The notes below the pieces were generated by a model that was not told where the DNA came from, did not search any database, and saw nothing but the letters and a program-made list of their open reading frames with translations. Both the position numbers and the translations under genes were made by a program. A stretch of DNA of 64,000 bases. It comes from a virus. Location of the stretch: positions 41,465-105,464 of IMG/VR virus record IMGVR_UViG_3300031952_000005; one strand, given 5' to 3'. Positions 20,582 to 31,200 of this stretch are shown piece after piece; within the stretch, counting starts at the first letter, position 1, and every line of letters begins with the position of its first letter.

Positions 20582-22195
20582 TTAATTGATGAATTCAATT
20601 TCTGCACCATCTTGCATAAGTTGCAATAGTTCATCTTCTGATACTTGATATTCACCACCTTGTGCAAATGACTTTTTCATAAAACCACCATATCTGGCAC
20701 TTTGAATAGGTGTTGTCATACCTGGTTGGAAATTTTGAGATGGTCCAACATTAAGTGTGTAATCACCAAATGGATTTGGACTATTATACGCCATACCAAA
20801 ATCAGTATTTCCAGTACGTCTTAACATGTCTTCATATTCTCTTTGTTGTTTTTCCGCTTCTCTTGAACGAATAGTATTGGCAAATGCACCTAACCCTGCT
20901 AGTGATTTTTGTGCATACTCCATTCCATTAAAAGAGTTGTTATTTATGTTATTATTTCTTCTTGCATCACGAATATATTTTTTCTCTAAAGGATTTGTCT
21001 CATAAAGATCATTAGGTTCTTCTGTAATTAATTGCTGTTCATCTAACATGTATTGGTCAGGTACATTATTATTTCCTTGCATTGGCGCAAATTGTGATTC
21101 ATCAATAGTAGAATCTTCATTAGCAGGAATTGCAGGTTTTGGAAATTGTATTTTATTGTTATTAAAAGCATTCAATTGATTGCTGGTCATGTTATCTGTA
21201 TTGAACGGTTGTCCAAAAGAACGTATAGCATTATTATATTGATTATATGCATCAGCACCTTGCGCTCTTGCAGAAGCATCTACTGTTGTATTTTGTGGAT
21301 ATTCATTTGGATCAGGTGTGTTATTTTGTTGTGCGTATGGTGGTCCTTGAGGATTACTAAATCCAAACTGTGCTTGTGGTAAAACACCACCATAAGCAGC
21401 AACCATAGAATCATACTCACCATTGTACTGTGGTTGTTTTGTAAAATCAGTATTTCTAATTTTGTTATAGTTTATTGAAGGAGCAGGTGTAAGGTTTGGA
21501 GCAGGAATATTATTCATATTATTAATATTTCTATTTCTGTTATAACCTAAGTCAGTACTAAAGTCCACAACATTTCCTAAACTGTTATTTGTATTTTGTA
21601 AAATATTACTACCAGGTTTTATTTTGTTACCAATCCATTGTGCAGCTTTACCATATCCTAAAGCAGCACCTGCTGTAGCACCTACAAGTCCTAGTACACC
21701 AGAAGCGTCATTTAACAGTTTTCCAAATGGTCCTTTTCTTTCTGAAGTAAGCGCGTTGATTGTAGGATTAATATATGGAATACCTTGTCCAAATCCAACT
21801 GCACCACGTGCACCATAAGCACCACCACCTTGATAAGACTCCATCTCTTGAGACTCATCATTATCTGCATATGACATTGGAGCTTCTTGTTGCTGAGGTT
21901 CTTGCATTTGTTGTTGTTGCATTTGTCCAGCACCTTGTTGCACTTCAGCAACCATAGTCTGAATTGCTTGTTGCTGACCATTCTCATCAAGTTCCTGTAA
22001 TTTTTGTACAATCATTTTGGGATCAACACCATGTATCTTTGCATACATAGTAATTAACTGCATGATCTGTTCTTGCTCTCCTCCTTGTTGTGCTTTATGT
22101 AAACCACCATGTTCTAAAACAGTTAATGGATTAGTAAAGTATTCGTATGGTAATACAAATTTATTTTTTTCGCATTCTGTACACTTCTTATTCAT
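20582..22195 (-). CDS. Gln-rich virion protein with Gly-Gly motifs
   Basis: A 537-aa protein opening with a CxxC pair (KKCTECEKNK) and then LEHGGLHKAQQGGEQ. Residues about 75-110 are extremely Gln/Met-rich, followed by a Gly-rich stretch and a short hydrophobic Ala/Gly segment (about residues 165-185, GVLGLVGATAGAALGY) that could cross a membrane. Further Gly-Gly motifs occur in the middle (AYGGVLPQAQFG) and near the end (RYGGFMKKSFAQGG). The rest is Asn/Pro/Gln-rich with few charged residues, typical of flexible ejected proteins. It ends about 97 bp before the 1060-aa gene. I do not recognise a family. Cargo or tail-tip internal protein is inferred from its neighbours. Confidence 0.65.
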   Translation of the reverse strand: MNKKCTECEKNKFVLPYEYFTNPLTVLEHGGLHKAQQGGEQEQIMQLITMYAKIHGVDPKMIVQKLQELDENGQQQAIQTMVAEVQQGAGQMQQQQMQEPQQQEAPMSYADNDESQEMESYQGGGAYGARGAVGFGQGIPYINPTINALTSERKGPFGKLLNDASGVLGLVGATAGAALGYGKAAQWIGNKIKPGSNILQNTNNSLGNVVDFSTDLGYNRNRNINNMNNIPAPNLTPAPSINYNKIRNTDFTKQPQYNGEYDSMVAAYGGVLPQAQFGFSNPQGPPYAQQNNTPDPNEYPQNTTVDASARAQGADAYNQYNNAIRSFGQPFNTDNMTSNQLNAFNNNKIQFPKPAIPANEDSTIDESQFAPMQGNNNVPDQYMLDEQQLITEEPNDLYETNPLEKKYIRDARRNNNINNNSFNGMEYAQKSLAGLGAFANTIRSREAEKQQREYEDMLRRTGNTDFGMAYNSPNPFGDYTLNVGPSQNFQPGMTTPIQSARYGGFMKKSFAQGGEYQVSEDELLQLMQDGAEIEFIN

Positions 22196-22245
22196 AACAC
22201 AAATTTTTAGTTACATGTTTATTATCACATGATTACATTACTAAT

Positions 22246-24264
22246 TTACAATTTATTTCTTGGATTTATTATGTTTTCTCTATAATATTCATCAAAGGGT
22301 ACAGGACCTCCTACCACTTTTCTTTTCATAAAATCTATAACAGTTTTACCAGGTGCAAGATATTTTGCCATTGATTGTTCATGTGGTAACTTGTTATTGA
22401 CATTTGCATATAACATTCCTCCTAGTTCTTGTATTGCCATTCTATCAAATCCTGTCATATCACTGTAAGGACTTGACAAGTCACCACCATTTTTTTGTTG
22501 TTGTAATGTTGCTGCTCCTACTGCTGCAGGAACCATTGCACCAAGTCCTATTTTATTTAAAGATTTTAATAATGCATTCATATCAAAATCTTCAACTTTT
22601 ACTCCTTTTAAATATTCATGTCCTGTATTCATTAAACTTTGCAGTTTGTTTTTGATTTCAGGAATATCTTTTTCTGTATAAACTCTGTTTCCTTTTATAT
22701 CACCAAGAGATGCTCTTAATTCATTTTGTACTGCAAATGCTTCTTCAGCAGGCATTCCAAAATCATTATTTTTTATCATAGGTTCCCAAGCTGCACTAGC
22801 AATTTTTTCTTCTTGCGGAGTTGCTTTTAATCTTATAGATCTACTATGGGTTGCTTCATGCATTGCATCAGTATAAGCAGATGTTGTTGGAATATTTGAT
22901 GTATTTGCTCTAAATTTATCAACCATTACTACGTCATTCATATCCCCATGATTATTTGCAAGATAGTTACCTCGTGAATTTCCTAACTGTTCTGTTACAT
23001 TTTCAGGATAATCTAAATTACCATTGTTTCTAAATGCCTGATATTCATTGTTTAACACAGGATCATCAATAAATCTTGCTTGTTGATTAGAAACATTAAA
23101 TTCTTGATTAGGTCTAAACTCTTGTAATTTTTGTCTATTAAAAGGTGAGTTTGAAAAAGCTGTAGCATCTGCATTAGCTCTTGCTAACTCTTGTTCTGCA
23201 AGTAACGCTTCTTTTTGTAAAAATGTAGGCGCAGATGATGTTGATATAACAGGTGCTTTTTTACCAAATCCAAACAAGTTTAAATCTATATTACTTGCAT
23301 TACCCATATTTCTTTTAGCATTAAATGCTGTTATATATGGATCTTCTACATATGGTGTGTATGTGTTTATATTTTTAGGTGCAGGAATAACATTACCATT
23401 AGCATCATAAAATATTGTATTTTCTAATTCTTTTGCAGCAGTATATTTACTACCCATAACATTTCTAAACACTTCTTCTTCTCTACTAATACCTGCTTCT
23501 CCTACCTGAGAAAGATATGGTTCTAATCCTTTTGCAGATTCTGCTACATATGGTCGATATTTACCAATTGATTCAGCAATTGAAGGAACTCTGTATTCTC
23601 CTGTAAACGGTAAAACTGTTTTTGAGTTTACAAACTGATTTGCTGCGGAACCAAGTTCTGTTAATGCTTTTTTAACAGGTCTTGCTACATATCCTAATGC
23701 TTGACTAACATAAGGACTTATTACTTCACCTACTGCACCTGCTACCAGTGGTTCACCAATTGCTTCAACGTAAGGCGTATACGAGTCTTCTTGTTGTGCT
23801 CTCAAAGGTGCTTGACCTAGATTTGCTGCCATTTTACCAATCCAACTTGCAGGATTTATGTAATCATCAACCACATTAGGTTCATCAGAAACTCTAAATT
23901 GTGATTCTAAACCTTTTGCAGATTCTGCTATGTTTTCTCTTGTCCAGTTTTCAGGATTTAAAGACACTGCAAACTTTTGATTTAAAGGATTTGCACTAGA
24001 TTTTTTTCTATCAATACCTCTTTGTACACCTGGAACATTTTGTATAGTTCCTTGTTTATCAATTAATGCTTGTACTCTTCTTTGTTCTATCTGTTGCGGT
24101 GTAAGTTGTATACCTACTTTTGGTTTAAAGTTAGGTGTGTTATCTTTAGTAGCAACTGCTATCATTCTTTCATCTCGAGGTACTATTTTACCAAGTTGTG
24201 CTTTTGGTAATTGATTATTAGAAAGAAACTTTTCTAAAATAAACATGTTTCCTTGACGTGCCAT
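22246..24264 (-). CDS. Virion protein with zincin-type HExxH motif
   Basis: A 672-aa protein. Residues 469-473 read HEATH (within DAMHEATHSRS), an HExxH zinc-metallopeptidase helix. About 35 residues later EEAFAVQNELRA could supply a third acidic ligand in a gluzincin-like arrangement, which is speculative. The N-terminus has NNQLPKAQLG, resembling the Gly-Gly motif tails of neighbouring proteins. An internal repeated phrase AESAKGLE occurs at least twice in the first half. It follows the 1338-aa peptidoglycan-degrading protein by only 4 bp and so is co-expressed with it. Possible roles are virion maturation or local proteolysis during entry; neither is proven. Confidence 0.65.
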   Translation of the reverse strand: MARQGNMFILEKFLSNNQLPKAQLGKIVPRDERMIAVATKDNTPNFKPKVGIQLTPQQIEQRRVQALIDKQGTIQNVPGVQRGIDRKKSSANPLNQKFAVSLNPENWTRENIAESAKGLESQFRVSDEPNVVDDYINPASWIGKMAANLGQAPLRAQQEDSYTPYVEAIGEPLVAGAVGEVISPYVSQALGYVARPVKKALTELGSAANQFVNSKTVLPFTGEYRVPSIAESIGKYRPYVAESAKGLEPYLSQVGEAGISREEEVFRNVMGSKYTAAKELENTIFYDANGNVIPAPKNINTYTPYVEDPYITAFNAKRNMGNASNIDLNLFGFGKKAPVISTSSAPTFLQKEALLAEQELARANADATAFSNSPFNRQKLQEFRPNQEFNVSNQQARFIDDPVLNNEYQAFRNNGNLDYPENVTEQLGNSRGNYLANNHGDMNDVVMVDKFRANTSNIPTTSAYTDAMHEATHSRSIRLKATPQEEKIASAAWEPMIKNNDFGMPAEEAFAVQNELRASLGDIKGNRVYTEKDIPEIKNKLQSLMNTGHEYLKGVKVEDFDMNALLKSLNKIGLGAMVPAAVGAATLQQQKNGGDLSSPYSDMTGFDRMAIQELGGMLYANVNNKLPHEQSMAKYLAPGKTVIDFMKRKVVGGPVPFDEYYRENIINPRNKL

Positions 24265-24268
24265 AGTA

Positions 24269-27200
24269 TTATCTTTTCTTTTTAGGTTTAACAGTTACCT
24301 CATTAAGTTCCATTGCACCATCTTCATTAGGTGTCATTTGTCTATACAAATTATTTCTCCAGTTTTGTTCTACTTTGTAAGGATAACTTCCAGGATCTCT
24401 TTGGTATTTTTGTCTCATTTCATCTTCACCACTTTCTGTAAATGCACCTTCTGTAAAATTACTCATTGTTCCTTCATTAAATGGTATATAATCATCATCA
24501 TTTTCCCAAGTAGTTCCAGATGCAATAGAAGAGAATTGATTTCTTAAATAAGGAGAATATCTACCAACACCATCATCTAATGCATTGCTATTAACATCAG
24601 TATATAAATCATCTGTTTGGAATCCTCCAGATGTTGTACCATCTGCATTGACCATCTCTGGTCTAGTAAATCCAAATAAGTTTTTACTAAGTTTATTTTG
24701 TTCACCCCAGTTCTCTAAAACTTGTTTATCTTGTAAATCCATTGCAGTCATAAGAGGTAATACTTTTTCCATATTATACAAATCATTTGGTGATTGTATA
24801 CCAAACTTTTGTTTTAACTCAGTAGGAATACTATTAAACTTAATCTGTCCAGGTCCTACTGATAATCTTTTACCACCACCTACTGATGTTAAAACACTTT
24901 CTGCAATGTTTTCTGTAAGTGAACCTAATCCTTTTCCACGTGATGTAGTCCAGTTGTTTTCAGCACCTAGTTCACCAAATACATTTAGTAATGAATCTTG
25001 TATTTCTTCTTTAGACTTACCTGTCTTCTTAACAAGATCATTTACTTTATCATTATCATTTGCAAATAATAAAAACTTATCCATAACATTTTTAGTAGTG
25101 TTATTGTAGTTTTTTGCATTAGGTGATATACTCCATTTATATGACGCTTTAGATGCAGATTCTTTTTTTACAAAATCTTTTTTGTCTTCATAGTTTTGTT
25201 TTTCTTCAGGTGTTAATCCTAGAGGATTTGCATCATTGTATGGATTAACTTTATAAATAGATGCAGAAGGTTCTGTTGATGTTCTTGCACGATCAAGTAA
25301 ATCTGCTACATCACTTTCAGAATATGTTCTTTCTGTTTTCCAAAAATTATCAAAAAATCTAAGTTCACCATTTGCATTTTTACCTAAGTAAATCTGAGCG
25401 TGTCCTGGATAAAAATTACCTTGTTCATTTTTACGATTGTTACGTTGCAACATATCACCTGGTTCAAGATTAGTTATGCCTTTAACACCATATCCATTGT
25501 TTGCAGTAAATCCATACTCTTTTGCATTCTTAGAAAAACTAGTGTTAGACCAATCTATGTTTTTCATTACACCTGCTTCTTTGTACACATCACAAACTCC
25601 ACCAATACAACTGTTAGCAGATTGGTCAAGTGCTACTGCAGCTTTTTTTAAATCATCAGGTACAGCAATATACTTACCAGTTTTGATTCTGTCTTCTGCA
25701 ATTTGCACAACTCGCTGTGCCATTTCTTTAGTGTGAACATTTCTGTCAGAAGGATTAATAACTTCTACTTCTGGTGGTGCCACCATGCTATCCTGTCTTT
25801 GTTTTTTTAGTATTTTTTCTATTAATGCAAGATTCTGTTGCATAGAACCATCTGTTAATCCTTGTGCTCTAGCAGTACTCCATGGTTGACCTGTTAGTTT
25901 TGTGTATTGTTCTGCTACACCATTTCCTGTTGTACCACCAATGTCATAACGCTGGTGTTCACCACCATATTTGTTAGGAGAAACTGTTTTAAAAGCATCA
26001 ACACCTCCAAAGCTTTCCATATTACCCATTCTATTTAAAAGATCAGGTGTCAATATTTCATCACTCATAATAAGAGATTTCAAATAATCAGGATTAGCAG
26101 TTCTAACTTTACCTGTTCTTTCGAAAATTGTATTATTCATTTGATTTTGAAAATCTTGAGCATCAAATGCTTTTGCATTATTCCAGTCAGAAGCCAGTGT
26201 TTTTTTAAACATTGTTGGATTTGTAATATCTTGATGTCCAATATCGCCAAATAAACTTAATTTAGATTTAGTATTTTGATATTGCTCAGGAGTCATAAAT
26301 TTTTCTTGAAAACTGCGAGGTACTAGTTCAGGAAATTTTTTGTCAAATACTATATCAGCATCACTTAAAGGATATTCATCTGCAAATTCAAAATACTTAT
26401 TCCAATAATTTTTTTCTTTTGCTATTTTATCAGCAAGTTCTTTGTCAGTATAAAAATCTTTTTCTGCAACTAATGGTTTTTTACCATATGTTGCTTTAAC
26501 AATTTGTTCATCAACTGCATTGTTAAATGGTTCTACTTCTGAAATACCTCCTTTGTTTGGTAACTCATCCATATATTTCCATTCACCTGTTGGAAAATTT
26601 TGTGTAGCATTACTATCATAAAATACTTTCTCACCGTCAATATTTTCAATAGCATTTGCAAAATCATCTCCTATTTTAGGTATTTTACCTTTGACCATTC
26701 CTTTTGTAAAAAACGGTAGTTTTCTTAAAGAACCTAATTTTGAAAGAGCTTTTTCTTTTGTTAATATTCCTGCACCAATTAAGTTTGCAGGATCTGCAAA
26801 AACATTTAAAAGAGTGTCATCAAGATTTCTACCAAATGCACTAGGACTATCAAACCATCCTTCCTTGGTATTATGTCCCCATGCTTCAGAAGGATCTTGA
26901 ACTTTACCAGTTGTTGCATAAGTAAGAGCATGCTGTCCAACAGATGCAGGGTATTTTACTACACTACCTATTGCTCCTAATAAACCATCATCTGCATTAT
27001 CTTTTAAATACTTATCTCTAGACTGTTCCCAGAATCCTCTAGGTCTTTTATAGTTATTCTGTATAGTAACTTCATCAAGTAGTATTGGAGAACGTTGTCC
27101 ATCTTCTGTTACAACCTCACCTCTGTTATATGCTTTTTCATATTCTGGTGTACCATATTTTACTGTTCCTGCTTTTTGATACTTATTACTAACAGACATT

Positions 27201-28285
27201 ACATCTGCATTCTTAAACCAGTTACCTGTGTAGTTTCCACCATTTTGCATTATCTTATTTTCATTACCACATTTGTGACAAGTACTAACATCATTACCAC
27301 CATCTGCAGCTTTCCATAACCAACCACAATTAGAACACTTAATAGTCTTATTAAGTAATCCACCATACTTTGCAATAGGCATTTCAGATTGATCATTGTT
27401 CTGAGCAATGTTATTCATTAACCATATAAGATCTTCATCAGAATAATTTTCTAATGCTCTGTTTTTACGACCAGTATTTTTTAACTGATTAAGATGTTCT
27501 TGTGTAAACTCTTCATAACCAGGATTATAGATACCAAGTTTTGCAGCTTCATATTGTAATGCTTTTTGATCAGCATAATTTTCATCTGCTCCTCTTGACA
27601 TTTTATTATTTTTGTTTCTTGATTGTAGTTCATTATAATCATATTGATTATAATATGGTACATTACTTCCAATGATAGAATCACTTGAGTCTAATACAGA
27701 ATGTCCAAACTCATGTGCAAGTACACTGTCATTATCATTTGGTAAAATAGATTTATCTTTTGTAACCCATTGTTTAAGATCTCTATTAGGTGAATGATGT
27801 ATAGTATTACTACCAGTATTATAATAAGAACCATCTCTATTTTCATCAAGTTTGTATTTAGTTCTGTTTACATTTGCTTGTCTTCGTTCTAATACTTTCT
27901 CAACATCTTTGTAACCTGACTTTTCTAAATTCTCTTTATATAAAGGTGATTCTATATATTTATTAAACCATGTTTTTACATTATTAAATTCTTCTTGTGG
28001 TCCACCTTCTTGAGCAATAGGCATTTCTACTACACGCGTACCAGGATACTGATATTTTTGTCCAGGAAACATTTGTTGCTTATTACCAAATTCATCCATA
28101 CCTATAAGAGGAGTACTTACGCCTTGCATAGTTATAGATGTACCTTGTGGTGTACCATAAATAGTATTACTAGGATTGTTTCTGTAAGGAGAATCATCCT
28201 TGTAACCTTGCATAGAAATATCCTGTTTTACTTTTTCATTTTGTCCAGTTATGAACTTCATCAAAATTTCTCTATTACCACTCAT
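24269..28285 (-). CDS. Multidomain virion lysin: zincin motif, zinc ribbon, NlpC/P60-CHAP-like and transglycosylase-like domains
   Basis: A 1338-aa chain with at least four recognisable parts. Residues 191-195 are HEFGH in VLAHEFGHSVLD, a classic zincin helix. Residues 317-339 form a zinc ribbon with CSNCGW and CHKC pairs. Around residues 893-962 there is a papain-like cell-wall hydrolase signature: C893 in SCIGGVC, then NLEPGDML and H962 in PGHAQIYLG, as in CHAP/NlpC-P60 enzymes. From about residue 1100, FGELGAENNW (E1105 a candidate acid) followed by SVGPGQIKF resembles lytic transglycosylases. Together these suggest a tail-associated enzyme that opens peptidoglycan during DNA entry. The ATG overlaps the stop of the tail-muzzle gene by one base (TAATG), indicating translational coupling. 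Confidence 0.75.
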   Translation of the reverse strand: MSGNREILMKFITGQNEKVKQDISMQGYKDDSPYRNNPSNTIYGTPQGTSITMQGVSTPLIGMDEFGNKQQMFPGQKYQYPGTRVVEMPIAQEGGPQEEFNNVKTWFNKYIESPLYKENLEKSGYKDVEKVLERRQANVNRTKYKLDENRDGSYYNTGSNTIHHSPNRDLKQWVTKDKSILPNDNDSVLAHEFGHSVLDSSDSIIGSNVPYYNQYDYNELQSRNKNNKMSRGADENYADQKALQYEAAKLGIYNPGYEEFTQEHLNQLKNTGRKNRALENYSDEDLIWLMNNIAQNNDQSEMPIAKYGGLLNKTIKCSNCGWLWKAADGGNDVSTCHKCGNENKIMQNGGNYTGNWFKNADVMSVSNKYQKAGTVKYGTPEYEKAYNRGEVVTEDGQRSPILLDEVTIQNNYKRPRGFWEQSRDKYLKDNADDGLLGAIGSVVKYPASVGQHALTYATTGKVQDPSEAWGHNTKEGWFDSPSAFGRNLDDTLLNVFADPANLIGAGILTKEKALSKLGSLRKLPFFTKGMVKGKIPKIGDDFANAIENIDGEKVFYDSNATQNFPTGEWKYMDELPNKGGISEVEPFNNAVDEQIVKATYGKKPLVAEKDFYTDKELADKIAKEKNYWNKYFEFADEYPLSDADIVFDKKFPELVPRSFQEKFMTPEQYQNTKSKLSLFGDIGHQDITNPTMFKKTLASDWNNAKAFDAQDFQNQMNNTIFERTGKVRTANPDYLKSLIMSDEILTPDLLNRMGNMESFGGVDAFKTVSPNKYGGEHQRYDIGGTTGNGVAEQYTKLTGQPWSTARAQGLTDGSMQQNLALIEKILKKQRQDSMVAPPEVEVINPSDRNVHTKEMAQRVVQIAEDRIKTGKYIAVPDDLKKAAVALDQSANSCIGGVCDVYKEAGVMKNIDWSNTSFSKNAKEYGFTANNGYGVKGITNLEPGDMLQRNNRKNEQGNFYPGHAQIYLGKNANGELRFFDNFWKTERTYSESDVADLLDRARTSTEPSASIYKVNPYNDANPLGLTPEEKQNYEDKKDFVKKESASKASYKWSISPNAKNYNNTTKNVMDKFLLFANDNDKVNDLVKKTGKSKEEIQDSLLNVFGELGAENNWTTSRGKGLGSLTENIAESVLTSVGGGKRLSVGPGQIKFNSIPTELKQKFGIQSPNDLYNMEKVLPLMTAMDLQDKQVLENWGEQNKLSKNLFGFTRPEMVNADGTTSGGFQTDDLYTDVNSNALDDGVGRYSPYLRNQFSSIASGTTWENDDDYIPFNEGTMSNFTEGAFTESGEDEMRQKYQRDPGSYPYKVEQNWRNNLYRQMTPNEDGAMELNEVTVKPKKKR

Positions 28286-31200
28286 TATCTTGGACTTATT
28301 AAATATTTATTATTCACAAATTTAAGAATCATTTTCTTATCTGCACTAACAGTTTTACGTAAAATTACTTTGTTACCATAGTGTCTGAACTTTTTATGTT
28401 CCAGTGGACTCTTTGCATAATTCAAATATGCAGCATTTAAATCTTTATGATATCCATCTGGTTGTGTAATCCACATAGGTATTGTGTTACCAGTAAACTC
28501 TCCTCTGTCATTAGTAACATCATAAAACTGATTGAATCTAAACTTGTTTTCTTCTTTACTAAATAGTATATCAATTGAATCTATGTTAACTACTGGATAG
28601 TTTAATAATGCAAATGGATTATTTTTTGGTTTTACATTTAGTTTTAACAGTCCACTATTTTGTTCTGAGTTATAAATAATTGCTCTGTCAAAATTTACAT
28701 CAAGAACATGATTAAAATCTTTACCATTATTATAATACTTATACGCATCAAGAGTGTACTCAAAATTTCTTAACGTGGTAATTGTATTTGGTGTAACAAC
28801 AGGATACTCAACTTCCCATGGATAATCATCACCATAGTAATTTGCAAAACTATCTGTTCTTACATTGTGTCTCCAAATTTTTGTTACATCTTCCTCTTCT
28901 TCAACAAGTGTTTTAATAGTAAGAAAATGATTGTAAGATGGTATTAACCATTCAGGATGCCAGTCATGAAATGATAACCATATTTTTAGTTTTGGATCAT
29001 AACTAATAGTCCATTCTATTTTTTCAAATGCTGCTGGATTATCAAATGTATATGTTGTAACTACATCATTAATGTTAGTATAAAAAGTATTGTTAAACTC
29101 ATTATACTGCAATGCTTCTATAAGTGGTTTATAATCTTTTTTAGTAAAATATAATAAATCATATTGTGAATCAAATATTGCTTGTGCAGAAATACCTTCT
29201 ATAACATTATCGTATAGTTTATAGTTTGGAAACTTTTTTAACAATGGTGATGGTAAGTTTTCTAAGAACCAGTACTTCATATCGTTTTTAGATATTTCAT
29301 CTAGTACACTTCCTGTAAAATTAATTATCTTACCAGTTTTCTGAGAAACCCAGAATAATCCATAAGGTGTGTTAACTGCAGATTTACTAGATATACATGT
29401 ACCATATTCAAATGCGTCATCTGCATTAACAAGTGACTGCATGTTTTGCTGAAATAACCCTGCATCACCAATAGTATATTTTACACCACCTTGTGATTGG
29501 AAAGTATCAACACCCACAAATTGTGTTGGTTCAATATCTTCAAACAAAATAACAGCACCTTGTGCGTTTAATGTTTTTATAACATTTACTTTTCCTTCAA
29601 AGTCTCTGTAGTTATTCTGTAAATAATTTCTCCAGTTGTCGCGTTTAAGTCCTTCTTGTTGTTGTAATGAATACACAACTCTCCTTGGGTAGTATTGGAA
29701 ACAACTTGTATAGATGGCAGGATCATAGTCCCTTGGAAGTATATTTCCCCAGGAAGCAAAGTTGCTGTACAACTTGGATGCGCTAAGTGATAAGTCATAT
29801 TCATAGTATATTGGTCTTGTTATTAAATCACTTCTGAACATAGTATCTAAATCAGTAAATGAGTTACCAACAGAATCATAAAACTTTTCCCATGGTTCTT
29901 CACCATAATCTCTAAATGCAACATTCAATTCTGATTCTGTAAAGAAATCTCTTACACCATTAAATGATAAGTACATCCATGCATTATAAAAACTAAGACT
30001 AAATGCTGGAATACTACTTGTGTTAACTCTACCACGCTCATCTAATTTATATAAATCTGCAGGAGTACCAAAATTAAATTCTGGAACAATTAATAATTTC
30101 CATGTAATTGAAATGTTAAAATCAGATGAATCGTAAAGAGATGAATCTAACCAGTAAGTTGGTATTGGTCCATTACGATAATTATCATAATTCCATTCTG
30201 TACCATTTGGCACGTCTATTAACCATGTATTGTAAAAATAATAAACATTTTTTTCAGTATATCTGTTAATATAAACGTCACCTCCTAATATTTGTGAAGT
30301 CGCATGTTGTCTATTTACAGTACCAATAGTATTATATACACACGACTGCACAGGTATTTGAACAATAGCATGTAATTGACCATACTGATTTTCATAATCA
30401 ACTTTTATGGCACCATAATATGATGCAACATTTCTAGTATAAATTTTTGAAATGCTACTTGGATCATCTAATAATGATTTTGATGAATCAATAGTATTTG
30501 TAAAGTTAATATCTGTTGTTGTTTGTAACGCAAGAAATTTATTTCTATTAACATTGTTTATTCTTTGTATACTATTAAAATCTTGTAATCCAGAACCAAC
30601 ATATTTTGCTCCTTGTGGTACAACAGGTCTTGTAATTGATGGTTGTAATGCGCTTGGAACATTTGTATTAACAACACCTGTAAAACTATTATAAAAAGCA
30701 TGACTATTTAATTGTACAACATAATCTCTATATTTAATAACACCATATAATATGTCTATTAATGACGCCAATGTTTGTGTAAATACACTATTAGCTGCTG
30801 CTGCTGCTGCCCAAACTGAACTAATTAATCCAACAGCTGCTCCAAGACCAACTGCGCCTGAAAATGCAGCATTTGCTGCTGTAACAAGTTTACTATTAGT
30901 AATTGTATCTACAATGTTACCAACTCCCCCTTGTGTTGTTGTAGAAAAAGTATTATCATAATTAATAACAGGATTTCTAGTAATCATATTGGTATCACCT
31001 AAATAAGTTCCAGTACCTGATACCCAAGGAAGACTGATAGTAACCACATCTAATTCTCCTGAAGGTCCTGTTGTGTGTCCTGTAGTAGTAGATGATGTTG
31101 CTTGTTCTCCAAACAATGCTAAAACAGCAAGTCCTGTTGCATATGCTACAGAAGATGTAAATGCACCTTCGTTTATAAATTTAAATTTAGGATGTTGATA

